Made by a program: the position numbers and the translations under genes
In this document: one piece after another, positions 13,401-24,208 of the stretch
How positions within the stretch are numbered: position 1 is the stretch's first letter
Layout: each line of letters begins with the position of its first letter
NCBI GenBank assembly: GCA_000727475.1
Contig: KL647290.1
Location: 3,545,373-3,609,372, forward strand
DNA: 64,000 bases
From: Sarcocystis neurona
Lineage: Eukaryota; Apicomplexa; Conoidasida; Eucoccidiorida; Sarcocystidae
Direction of reading: 5' to 3'
The notes under the pieces: model-generated
The model's database searches: none
Told to the model about the DNA's origin: nothing
What the model saw: only the letters and a program-made list of their open reading frames with translations

Positions 13401-16400
13401 ATCCTGGGAGTTGCCCACTTAAGACACGAGTGAGCTGTATTTACAGCCGCAGTGATGTACCTGTCAACTCGAACGGTTCGTACGTAAGTACACACACGAA
13501 TGCGTGAGTACTGATGTACGTATTTCCCGTGTGACACGTACCTCATCCAGAGATGCCCGCAGGCTGCGAATTTGCGCAACCTTTTGGTCGACTTCAGCCT
13601 GGAGCACAAGTTCTTTCTTTGCATGTTGCGACAGTTTCCCTTCAAGAGCAGTGATGTCCTCGTGGTGTTGCAAGCGCCGCTGTTCAACTTCTTCTTTTAT
13701 AAGTTTCAGCTCCTCCTCGAACTGTTCCATTGGAAGTAGTAAGAAAAGGCAGAGACGATGGCAACAGCTGTTTTATATGGTCAGGAAAATTCCAGATGTA
13801 CAGGAGCAAAAGCACGGCTGATAACTTCTAAACCCTTCACCGCTGGTTTTCCTTTGGTCAAGCTGGGTATCTTCGTGTAGCGTTGTACCTCTTTAAAGAA
13901 GAAGTCGGCAACCACGCTGGGTCGGTAGCTGTCCTCTACGTCAACTACTTCCATCATTTGGCGATAGTCGTGCTGACAGCTTCTTTGCTGCTCTCTTTGA
14001 GTTGCACTTCCCATAACAGGGCATTCCATTTATCCTGGGAGGCTATCTCGGAGGATTCAACGCTCTCTTCGTCCCCAACACATGCTTCTGTCTGGCTTGC
14101 GTGCCTCATTTTTTATTCCCCGTTTTCCCTCAATGCTTTGTACTGTTCTTCCCGCTGAAATGTGAGTTTCTGACGACTTACGCATTCAATTGCTTGTGCC
14201 TCTACGTGTCCTCTGTTGCGTGTTACCTCGCCTTTTTCCCACAGTATACACGTTTCGGGTAACACACAATTTTGTTCCGCCCCCGTTTCCCTATAAGCTA
14301 CTTCGTTGTTATTCCTTCCTTTTCGACATGCCATCGTATCGAAACGCCTGCCCTTTCCGAAAGTCATTCTCCCCCTTAGTTCTTTCTGCTAAGCTGCTGC
14401 AGCCGTGTGAGAGTTTCTTGAGTTCGAATTTCTCGTTCCACACTTGGTGGGTAGAAGGAAACCCTCACCTGCTGTTGCTGCGCTTGTAGAGTGGCAATGA
14501 GTTGTTGCTGGCTCTCCCACTCCCGTTGCCAGTTCAGCAGCAATTCTTTTCTTTCCCGTTCAAGATAAGATACTTTGTCTTCCGCCGTCGAACGGCCATC
14601 TTGCTCCTGTTGAAGTGTTAGACGCATCTGCATACGGCAAAGAAAAAAAGAAAACCTCAGGCAAGGCATAAGTAAAGTCAGTGCGCCACAATAATCATTA
14701 AAATGACGTCTCAGTCTAAGTGTTGGTGGGAAATACCTACGTTAAATCGATCACGCAATACTTAGTGAATCATCTAACGGAGAAGGAGTATAACCAGGAT
14801 GCACGTTCTGGGAGGAATTTCCTGGCACGTTGGCAAGCTTATACTGGTCTGTTCGCCTGTGGGTGTCCAACTAGTACACAGACGCCCGGATTTACATTGA
14901 TAGTCATCCCTGTATACACTGCCAAATAAGGTGATTCAGTTTACGACTCTGCACAACCTAAGTCGATTCTAAATGTATCTGGTCGTTCGAGGGCGGCGGC
15001 CAAGAGCTGCGTTTATGAGGAGTGGTTTTAATACAGAGTACGAGTGCTATTTACTGCCGCGTGCCCACCGACGTCCTCCTGCAATTAATGCAGGAGGGCA
15101 TGTAGGTCGAGCACATTTCGTGTGTAGCAGGTGTATGACGGTGCAGACGTACACGGGCTCCCATTTCACCAGGTACGAATGCAGCGCTCCCTCGCTACCT
15201 GTCCTTCCGTTCCGGATCTGCGTGTCTGCCAGCATTGCAGCTATGAAGCGAGAATAATTTGAGTCCGGTAGAGGGCGATTACCATTTAACCGTAATACAC
15301 CTGCTGAGTGTGTTCCCTTGTACGAATTTCTTATGGAGTACTTTATAGCACCACAAATATATATTGACGTACATCCTTGAGCATATCGGTGTGCGGTGAA
15401 ATCTGGGATTTTCTTGCACAGAGATATGCATACACATACATGTAAACGAGGAGGGAAAATTGTGCAACGGAGGTCGCGTGCACACCACGATGTGAAGGGT
15501 ATTTTTGCGGTAGCAAAGCTTGGATAAGTGAAAATGTCCTCGTCGCCTAGAGGACTTCGGTAGCGCTCACGTTTTCTGCATGCCCGCACGATGCCATGCA
15601 TATATTTTTCTTTTTAATTCGGCTACACTGATGCGCCTGTGTTAGGACGCGGTGAAAAGCTATGGATGCTTGTGTACTACCATGAACAATCATAGTGTGC
15701 TGGATTCAGCGGAGCTCCTCCGTCTTCGCTAGAATGTCTCTACAGCCCTGCGCTATCATCAGTCGTACAGTTTCTTCAGCATCCTGCGCTTCCCTAAGGC
15801 ATTTGGCTTTGGTTTCCATTTCCTCCTGCAGCAGGCACGCGCGTTTGCTGGTGAGCTCAGCTTCATTCAGGAGCGCTTCGCATTTTTTTTCGAGTTGTTG
15901 ATTCTCTTTTTTGTAAATCCTTAATAGACGACTGCTAGTCTCGCAACGTTCTTGCAAAGAGGCAGTAGATGCGTGCACGCCCCGCAGATGTTCCACCTCT
16001 TCCAGCAGCCGTCGGCATTGTTCTTCCTTAGCACTTGCTTCACGCTTGGCTTCACACAGCGTTGCTGAAGTCTGCAGTTACGTGTACAGAATACAACACT
16101 TTTGCACACGACGGGTCCTGTGCATCCGGCCTTTACGTCAACACAAGCGCCCCTCTGTCTGTCTCTCTGTCTCTTTCTCTGCATATACATATATATATAT
16201 ATAGAGAGAGAGATAGATATATACATACACAGAGCTATACTACACTGACGTAAGTATACATGTACAAGCATGAGGCTTTCACGTGAGATTTGACGTCCAA
16301 CCACGTGACGCCGTGTACGTGTACACACGTTCGTATATAGGGTGCCCTGAGCAGACGAAGTTATGTTGGAGCATGTGAACGTACGCGGACGGCGGCAGCA

Positions 16401-19400
16401 GCGATAACTGCAGCCCCGCAAGGTAACAGCAGCAGCAGTGGTAATAGGAACCCTTGTGTGGGGGTGAGTGGTCACAGCACCAACAATGATGTAGAGAGTA
16501 ACAACAGCAGGGAAGACAGTGCTAGCAGCATTTGCGGTTCATTTTTAGCAGGGCAAACGAGCAACAGCACAAATACTGCCGCGCTAATAACAGGAACAGT
16601 ATCTGCAACACTGCCTAGACAACGTCAACAAGAGAGGCTGCAGAAGAGCAGTGCACTTCCTGTATCCCTCAGCTGCTGCGAAAGTCAATGGCGGAAGACT
16701 GTATGATCTCCCGTTAAGTGCTGCACACGTTCTCTTCTTTCTCTTTTGTGCTGTAGCAACAGCATTAAAAACATAACACCGACGCCGTGTGCAATAAGAT
16801 TCACGATCAATGTAATGTCAGCAGCAGCAAACCGAAGTGCGTAGTCAGCAATGGCTACGGTAGCGACAGCAGTAGCCCCGACCATCGTCTTCGGCTGATT
16901 CACGTGTTCCCTTTTCCTTCGTTTCTGGTGTACACAGTCCTTAATGCTGGAGACGCCCACGTGCACAGAGATTCACACGTGTGCATACACGTATGCGTAC
17001 GTGCCGTTTCGTACATACAAGTGTATATATATACACGCATGTATGTTTGTGTACGCACGTGCGTGTCTACACATATATCTCTATTTATATATATATATAT
17101 ATATGTATATGCGTGTACATATACACATGTATATATATATATATATATATATTAGTATATACATGTAGCCACATATGCGTATGCATATGTGTAGATATAT
17201 ACAGATATATGCGGATATAGAGAGAATACACCTATCTGCACTCAGGCATGGATGTGTATACAGAAGTTTTTAGTTACCTCTTGAAGTCTGTTGGTAAGGT
17301 GCCGCACTTTTTGTTCCTGTTCCAGTCTGGTTGCGTCGTGCTGGAGTTGCTGCTTGTGGAGGCGTCTGCTTTGCTCTTCAATTTTGTCCTTTAGACGTAG
17401 ATTCTCTTCCTCCTGCCGAGTATTTACAGCTTTCTGTTGCTCAATTTCCTGTGTGCCTTCACAGAGCTGCTGCTGCAGTTGCTCTTCTTTTTCTGTCAAT
17501 TTCGTCAGCAACGCATCCTTATTCCGGATTTCTGCGTGTAGCCTCCCCAGGTCAGCGTCTGCGTGACCTAACTGTTTTGACAAGCTCACGAGTGCCTCTT
17601 CCTGCTTCAGGTGAAGCAGCGCCTTCTCTTGCTCCTGCTGCTGCTGTTGCTGCCGTTGCAGATCGACTAGTTGTTGCTGAAGGATCATTTCGCGTTGCAC
17701 TGCCTCGCTGTTTTTCAGCTTCTCCACCTCCAAGGCTTCTTGCAGTCTTGCGACTGTTGCTTTATTCTTGGCTTCCTTGATCTCGCATGATTCGAGTTTA
17801 TCCTGTAGCGCCTGCGTCTTAAGTGTCAGCTTCAGATTCTTTTTCTTAAGCAGCGCCTCCACCAAAGCGGCCCGCTCGGCTGTTGCTCGCCGCTGGACTT
17901 CACAAATTCCTCCGTGACTTGGCGCATGTGTGGTGTCGAGACACTGTGTGCCCTCGGCTCCTGCCGCCCTCTCGGCATGGAACAAAGCATGCAGCTGCTC
18001 TTTGAGACGGTTAGTCACTATCTTATCTGCCTGCATCTGCTGCGCGAGGCGAGCAATTTCCTCCTCGAACGCAGCACACTTGTCTCTGTGAGAAGCTAGC
18101 TGCTGCACTAGTGCTTCATTTTCCATCTCTCGTTTCGTCAATGTTGCTCTGCTAAGACAAAGCTGCTGCTGAGCCTCGTCTAGCTGCGAACGCAAACTCT
18201 CCATTTTTCGAGAGTTTTCGTGGACTTCCTCTCGCAGCAAACTTGCCTCCACACGTTTCGCAGTTTGCTGCTGCCGCAGAAGCGCCATCTCGTCCGCGTG
18301 CTGTTTCTGCTGCACTGCCAATGTGTCACAACGCCTCAACAGTGACGAGACTTGCTGTTGCAAAACAGAGGCTTCCCGGCGCTTCTCTCTTACTTCTTTT
18401 TGCAGTTGCTCGAGTCTGCGTTCGGCGTCGTCGCGCCCCGCACGCTCGAGTCTCGCTTGAGCTGCAGCTTCATTGAGAGCTTGCTGGAATGCATCAAGAA
18501 ATGAAGATGAGCTTTTCGCACGGTTCGCACAGCATCCACGTTTCCTTAGTCTTTTCTCGAGAATCGACGCGCGCGGAGACGAATCTGCCGACATATCAAA
18601 AGCGGCAGGATTCTTCAAGGCAGCAGCAAAAGCGCAACTCGCAGCACTGCTGCGATAAGCACCGCTGTTGTCATTAACGGCATTGTGAAGACTTAATGTA
18701 GATGCGCCGTTTCCTCCAGAGCAGTTTAGAGGGGAAGTTTCGCCTGCACCCAGAGGGTGGCACAGCAATGGGCTCGCGCATGGAGATAAAAGAGTAGTAC
18801 GGGCAAGGCAAATAGGCGACGCATTTTTAGATGCCCGTGCAGCAGCAGCAGCGATGCTTCCTGCCCGTTGTGCATGGAGAGGGCATCCCGGAGGTGCAGA
18901 TAGCACAGGTGGAAGTGACGCGTCCACGAGACTGCTGCCAAGCATGGAGGGCGCATGACCGAGAGACGGAGACAACGATGAAGGAGACATAAGAATGACG
19001 TGCTTCGCACTTGCTGCGGCCAAGGTGGAGACCGCAGCCTGCAGGAGGACGGCAAGAAATGGATGCAGCTCCAGCTCAAAAGGCGCTCCTTCCCATCCTA
19101 AACGGCGCGCGTTCAACTAGAAGCGGGTCTGCACGTAGAGAGGAAGTTCGACAAGTAGCCCTCATGTCGCTACAATATCTGTGCACTGTGGAACCGAACT
19201 TCCTGATCCCTACATAGAAACAGCCAGCGTGGCTGTAGTCATGTCTTCAGGTGCAACATCGCACTCAGGACGAGCTGCTGGGTATGTAACGCCTTCTAAT
19301 GAAGCGGCAACACAAGTTGTAATGCTGGTTGTGCAAGCAGCTGCTCGCAGGTTGTCTGTTACTGTTTCGTCAACCTCCGCAGGAGCAACCTCGACTCCTG

Positions 19401-19533
19401 TGCTTATGCACTTGAAGAGGAGGTGTGGCTCACGACTCCCAGACAGCAGCAGCCAAGTAAACGACCTGAGGTGCAAAACACGCAAGCGTCTCGAAGAAGG
19501 TTTACGAGAGAGCAGTGTAGCGTCCACGTGCAT
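10470..19533 (-). CDS. Large coiled-coil protein, seven exons
   Basis: A mostly alpha-helical coiled-coil protein, probably structural (cytoskeleton, centrosome or apical complex; the location is inference). Minus-strand exons: about 19533-19222, about 19116-17278, 16071-15769, 14627-14469, 13721-13542, 11770-11248 and 10633-10470. From exon 2 on the junctions are phase 0 except the last (phase 1), and all frames agree, giving 1,055 aa, or about 1,160 aa with exon 1. The second exon starts with a Ser/Ala/Pro-rich segment of about 200 residues, then becomes heptad-type Glu/Gln/Lys/Leu sequence with a short poly-Gln run (QQQQQQEQEKALLHL). Exons 3-6 are almost wholly coiled coil. Exon 7 is a non-helical tail with Cys-x-Cys-x2-Cys (ECVCLRC) ending at a TGA. 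Donors include GTAACT, GTACGA, GTGAGG, GTACGT and GTGGGT. The exon 1/exon 2 junction is unresolved: the phase-0 donor is weak. No motor, kinase or other named domain is visible. Confidence 0.75.
12537..12785 (+). CDS. Small antisense ORF inside an intron, 82 aa
   Basis: A plus-strand ATG-to-stop frame lying in the 1.8 kb intron between exons 5 and 6 of the minus-strand coiled-coil gene. Composition is balanced and charged (starts MDAKHNEWGRRIQRR; later LIFKHPMSPEVPLKEE). No known domain is recognised. It could be a nested gene, a non-functional chance frame, or an exon of an unseen plus-strand transcript. Confidence 0.3.
   Translation: MDAKHNEWGRRIQRRTDSELDEEMQSAAILIFKHPMSPEVPLKEETLKRPVQTTADSFPDYGGRAPGVRVKRDLFCFLVKPS
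13790..14170 (-). other. Coding-like frames inside an intron
   Basis: Between exons 4 and 5 of the coiled-coil gene the minus strand shows REEQYKALRENGE, a TAA, then MRHASQTEACVGDEESVESS in the same frame, followed by a 62-codon stretch in another frame ending at a TGA near 13781. The flanking exons join in phase 0 without it. It may be an alternative exon, a decayed exon, or chance. Confidence 0.3.
17018..17220. repeat. TATACACG / TA microsatellite cluster
   Basis: Alternating TATATATACACG, GTACGCACGTGCG and two pure TA runs (about 17081-17105 and 17131-17151). It lies in the intron between exons 2 and 3 of the coiled-coil gene, close to the exon 2 donor at 17277. Confidence 0.85.
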
Positions 19534-19954
19534 GTGGCAACTGGCACGAAGACACGTGAAATCATGATTTCAACAGCGCTCCTTGAGGATTAGCAACTGC
19601 GTGCGGGGAATAACTTTTTTTGTCACAGTTTTCCCGCAGAGGTCCCAAAGTTATGGTTGGAGGTGACAGAGCAGCTACGGAGATTATCGAAACAAGAAAT
19701 TAGACAATGGTGACTCGAAACGGACGCCAACACCAACTCTCGAAGAGGAAGCCTGAAACCTTGATTTCGGGTACGCCCCCTAGAGGCCTCACATGTATAT
19801 AAAGAGAGTAAATATAATGTCGATCTCTCCGCAGACGTGGTCTGCAAGTTTAGTCGTGCGTAATCACGCTCGTTCGCACTTTACTTCGCAGTCTGCGAAA
19901 GCCGACCACGGATCAGAGATAGTCTGAATTGAAGCACGGACCGGCCTCAGATTT

Positions 19955-19971
19955 GTGTGACACTGTCACAC
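19955..19971. other. Perfect inverted repeat, 7-bp stem
   Basis: GTGTGAC and its complement GTCACAC flank the three bases ACT. A further GTGTGTCAC follows at about 19981, so alternative pairings exist. It lies upstream, in the minus sense, of the coiled-coil gene's first exon. Confidence 0.6.
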
Positions 19972-20972
19972 ACTGGCAAAGTGTGTCACTGGTACATTTT
20001 TTGGGCATGTAGAGCATACAATTTGCAATAAAGTAACCCCTAGGTGGACGAGACACGCCACGCGTCTCATAAAGTGGTGTTCGTGCTCCTGGACTGGGGT
20101 TCGAGGTGCACCTCTAACCCCCTGCATTTGTTTGGTGGTATTTAGGACACACAGGTGAATAAAGGTGCACAACTGCTATGCAGCGGGGGTCTCAGGCCTT
20201 TGTCAAGACTTGTGCACGTGGTCGTTTATCAAGGACTAGCAGTATAACGAAAGGGCCGCTAACCTGAGGCGACCGTGGGCCCTCCAGCTTTTGAAGGGGA
20301 ACTCTGCTGCTGCATAGCAATATGCACACACAAGCAGAAGCCGCTTAGGAATGCCTGCGTGCGCGACTGTTTACGTGTACAAACGACAGAACTAAAATGA
20401 CACTCAGCGGCACCACGAAGCAACGCACACTGGGGACTTCTTTATTACAGTCAAATCGAATGTAGGCAAGAGAACGACTCTTACATGTGGAGAATCGGCG
20501 AATACAAGGCGCTACGAGAACCGTAGAAACACGGAAATGCATATGCGTGTGTGTATGTGCGTGTTTTGGTCCACATACGCGTAGATACATGAATAAATGG
20601 ATGCACGTGCAAATCAGAGGTAAGTGCGCACAGGTGAGAGAGACGACCATAGTCTGGTGATGCATGCAGTAGTTGACTTCACTGTAGGCCTGAGTCAGTA
20701 CAAAGCAGCTGGGTCATCACTTATAAACGGGGCAGACACAAGGACGCCTTGCAAAAGGCAACCTAAGTAAACAAAAATTTGTGTCTTGGGGCTGTGGGGC
20801 CCCCAACAGGGCGTCTCTTTTTGCCAACTGCTGATATATATATATATATATATGGCTTCGTACTTTCGTGCCTGCACACCACAAACGCCTTTCCACCGCC
20901 TAGAAAATAGGTGGCATACCCAGCAACTACGGAAGCGTTTCACTCGTCATATGTTTTCCCCCTTAGAAAATG

Positions 20973-20991
20973 CAGCAGCTTCGAGCTGCTG
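20973..20991. other. Perfect hairpin, 8-bp stem
   Basis: CAGCAGCT, loop TCG, AGCTGCTG: an exact inverted repeat. It has no poly-T tail and no neighbouring gene end that would make it a terminator. Confidence 0.6.
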
Positions 20992-21998
20992 TACGTTTCA
21001 TAGCATGAAAAGTGGACACTACTGGCGGCAGTTCTAATAGCGTCAAGCCATTCAGCAGGAACGAGGGAATCACTACCAGGAGAAGGACTCCCCTCCATTT
21101 ATCACAGCAGACGTCATGCAAAGAATCAGCGTGGAACGTTGGCCGCAACACTCACTAGCTTTCTGGAGAAGTAACACCCACAGGACACATGCATTGTTGC
21201 GAGCAGGAGTGTCTTGAACACCAGCAACATACACTTTCCTTTATCATTAGCCGCGGAGGAACGCGCTTCTGACCAGCAAAGACACCAGTAGTAGCACTAA
21301 GTAAATGTTCGCGCTGGTGAGGTGAAGGCGTCTTCATACGTGTGACCAAGCCGGACAGCGACAACGTGGGCAGCGACGCTCATAGCAGCAGTAGTAGTAA
21401 CTGAAGGACGTTTCACGGAAGCCAAAACAAGCTTATCGTGGTGTGCTGGAGATGCACCGTATAGTCGAAAATCTCCTCCGCGACCTACGTTATAGAGCTA
21501 AGCAGTACAGTACACTCGCAACATTGCCGCTATTTACACTTTCTCTACTTTTTTTCAGCGTGACAGTTTCAAGCAGTATTTACAGCTAATGTGGGATGGG
21601 TGCAAGTGGGTATATTGTGGTGATATCTTCTCGTGCACACGCCCTCTAGTTTACCTCTGCAATGCAATATGCAACGCATCTACCCACGTAAAAATCTGTC
21701 TGTCCCCGTTTGCCTGTGAACCGAGCACATTACACATTTAAAATGTGAGAGCAGTGGACGTGTGTTCTGCCTTCTTCAGTTTCAGACAGAGCCAAACCTT
21801 ACATATATCTGCACGTGTCTAGCCGTATACGGACACACAGTCCGAGTACTAAGCAGACGCCTCAGTCAGTCTCTGTTCATGCGGTTAGCAGCGGTGATTT
21901 CTGGTGAATTGTCCTTTCCACTAACAAGGTGGCGCCGGTTTCTTCACTAGCGTATGCGAAAAGTGAGGAGGTGGGACAGGCTAGACAGTAAAGGTAAG

Positions 21999-22794
21999 TT
22001 AAATCTGCATGAAACGGGCGCCCGACGGGTAGAAGACGAGCAGGGACTGGGAAAACTGCAGCCTTGCTTTAGTTCTTGTCGGCTGTAGTTTTTGGTGGCG
22101 GCCGTACCAACAGGAGAGTTGCGGGTAAGTGTCACAGTAATGCACCTTATTCACTGTTGGTGCCGTCTTGACTGCTGCGATAAACTCTTGGTGCAGCGAA
22201 CCCTGCGTGTCACAACTGATTGAGGCACGAAAGGTGACTAAATTTGTACGCACTGTACGACCACCTGTAACAAACGTCAAGACCACTCCTCTGGCGCAAA
22301 AATGGGCACACAGCATTATCGCCTGTACTTGCGAGAACAGTCTGAATTTATAGTACGAGCAGCTCTTCGACATACAATGGCGCTTCGCGAGCGCTGTTTT
22401 TCTACTGCTCAAAAGGAGACAAAGTACCACCTCGACCAGTTCTATAGATAAGAGTGGGCCGTGGTCATTCGTTACCATCATCAAAATCATACCTCTCCGT
22501 AGCCGCAGAAAGTCGCATCTATATCTCCACGCGCAGTCGTGCCCTCTCATTACTATCACTATTGCTGGACGGGTAATCCTCCTTACTGAAACTCCTAGAA
22601 TTACTGCGGCTACAAGATTCGTAGGATACGACCGTCATCTTTTTATTATAGGGCAGATACCCGTACAATCCAGCATGAGACAAATTTAATGTACAGTGCT
22701 GTTTTACTTGCTCGTATGCGCAGTACTGAGGGTCTCTCCGTCGAACAGCACTTCTTTTGAAAATTTGCCTAGCGTCATTCAGTGCCTCGGCCAT
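21999..22794 (-). CDS. Unknown small protein, two or three exons
   Basis: Exon 1 starts at an ATG at 22794 (MAEALNDARQIFKRSAVRR) and runs to a GTAAGG donor at 22587, phase 1. A terminal frame ending at 21999 can be entered by an acceptor at 22441 in the matching phase, giving about 217 aa. Within it a GTACAG donor and an acceptor before GSLHQEFIAAVKTAP, both phase 0, could remove a Cys-rich middle portion. The C-terminal part is the most convincing coding sequence (VNKVHYCDTYPQLSCWYG). No domain or signal was recognised. Confidence 0.5.
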
Positions 22795-23151
22795 TGTAGA
22801 AACTCGCTCCTCTGCATCAGCTTTTTACCGTGAACAGTCCATCTGCAATCGCAGACCCTAAGTTAGCCTATATTTACACTTGGTTCTAGTGGGGAGTGCG
22901 TGACCACGTTTACGCAGTTCACTCGATCTAACTCGTTAGATAGCTTGTGATTCGATGTATGGTTGCCCCACGTCGAGTCCTCACACAGCAGTTCTCACCA
23001 CTTAGCAAGAGGGTCACGATTTTAGGCATACACATATGTGTAAATAAATGCACCCGCCATATATACGTCATCTGCTCGGACAGCACACACATATTTTATG
23101 ACTAGCTCGAAGCGGGTCTGAGGATATCAATCATTGTATCCCAACTGCGTT

Positions 23152-23993
23152 TTATGAAGATTCCTGCGAGTTTAAGTGCGGTACCACGTTGCTCTGGAAC
23201 GCCAACGAAAGTAATCCAGATCCAACGGGGTGACCGGACAGTATAGTGCAGCCAGTCTCTCCCTGTATAACCATCCTGGGGTCGGACGGTTTCTTTAGGT
23301 ATAGTTCCTTGATATGACTACAGAAGTACGCAAACACTGTGTGTCAATAGCAGTCGATCGAAAGAGTAATACACCCCTCTGCCGTGCTTCCCGTTTTGCA
23401 CGTGTAATCAAGCTCCACAGGCGATTCACACACCTATACATACCCGTGCATTGCTGGAATTCTTACGAATCTGTTCGTCCCCTGAGTACCTCTGTGGGCT
23501 AAAATTTAGCAAAAGCAGACGACAGTATTAGTGAGCAACTCGTTCTTCGAATATATACGTATACACGTCTTTTCATCCAGAACTGTCCCAGTGCCGCTTC
23601 TAGGAACTTCCAGTCTGTGGTTGCTGTTGGCTGTAGAACGTGTTTACGAACACCGCAGAATATTAAAATACAGGCATGTAATTTTGTGCTGTGCGTGTGT
23701 ACGTACATCATATGTCCTCGACAATTTCGACTTCCTCCGCAAGTACCACTTAAAATCACAGAAGCAAGGGGAGTAATAGGTCTGTGCAAACAATGTCCTC
23801 TTTTCGGCCCCGTCGACGCCGCATACGTAGACACACACGGAAACAGACGTTTCCATGATTTCTGCACTTGTGCTCACAGTCGATAGTCCACCAAGTATCT
23901 GACTACTTCACACAAATAGGTACGGACACGTGCTCAGCCAGATAGGAAGCATGTTTCATACCGGCGACAAATTTTCCAAAACAATCACGCATC
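23152..23993 (-). CDS. Unknown small protein, about three exons
   Basis: An ATG at 23993 opens MRDCFGKFVAGMKHASYLAE; a middle segment near 23620-23567 reads DWKFLEAALGQFWMKRR after a CAG acceptor; a terminal exon from about 23320 to 23152 reads ELYLKKPSDPRMVIQGETG and ends at a TAA. Each piece looks coding and they share strand and order, but the junction phases were not all reconciled. The product, roughly 110 aa, was not recognised. Confidence 0.4.
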
Positions 23994-24208
23994 GCGTAGC
24001 AACAAGTCTGCTCTACACCGCATCACTTTAATAGTTTGCAAGGCAAGGGAGTACTCTCTTCGTTATCCTCGATACGGAAGTGAACAAGCTCATTTCCAGA
24101 TTGAGTGTTTACATTGGACTGGCGCTCAACAGTTGCTTAGAATCACCTAAAACTACGCCTTTTCACTCGTTTCATGGACGTCAGCACTCAGTTGTGTAGG
24201 TGCCCCAC

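Larger units (their letters stand above)
19600..21998. other. Intergenic region, no gene assigned
   Basis: About 2.4 kb between the coiled-coil gene start and the end of the small gene at 22.0 kb. It holds two short hairpin-forming sequences, a TA run at about 20834-20852, and only short overlapping frames with no recognisable product. The part just right of 19533 probably includes the coiled-coil gene's 5' region. Confidence 0.5.

Noticed and set aside
15047..15601. 184-codon minus-strand ORF in intron 3 of the coiled-coil gene
   Set aside because: Part reads like protein, but no splice sites with matching phase were found and the flanking exons join without it.
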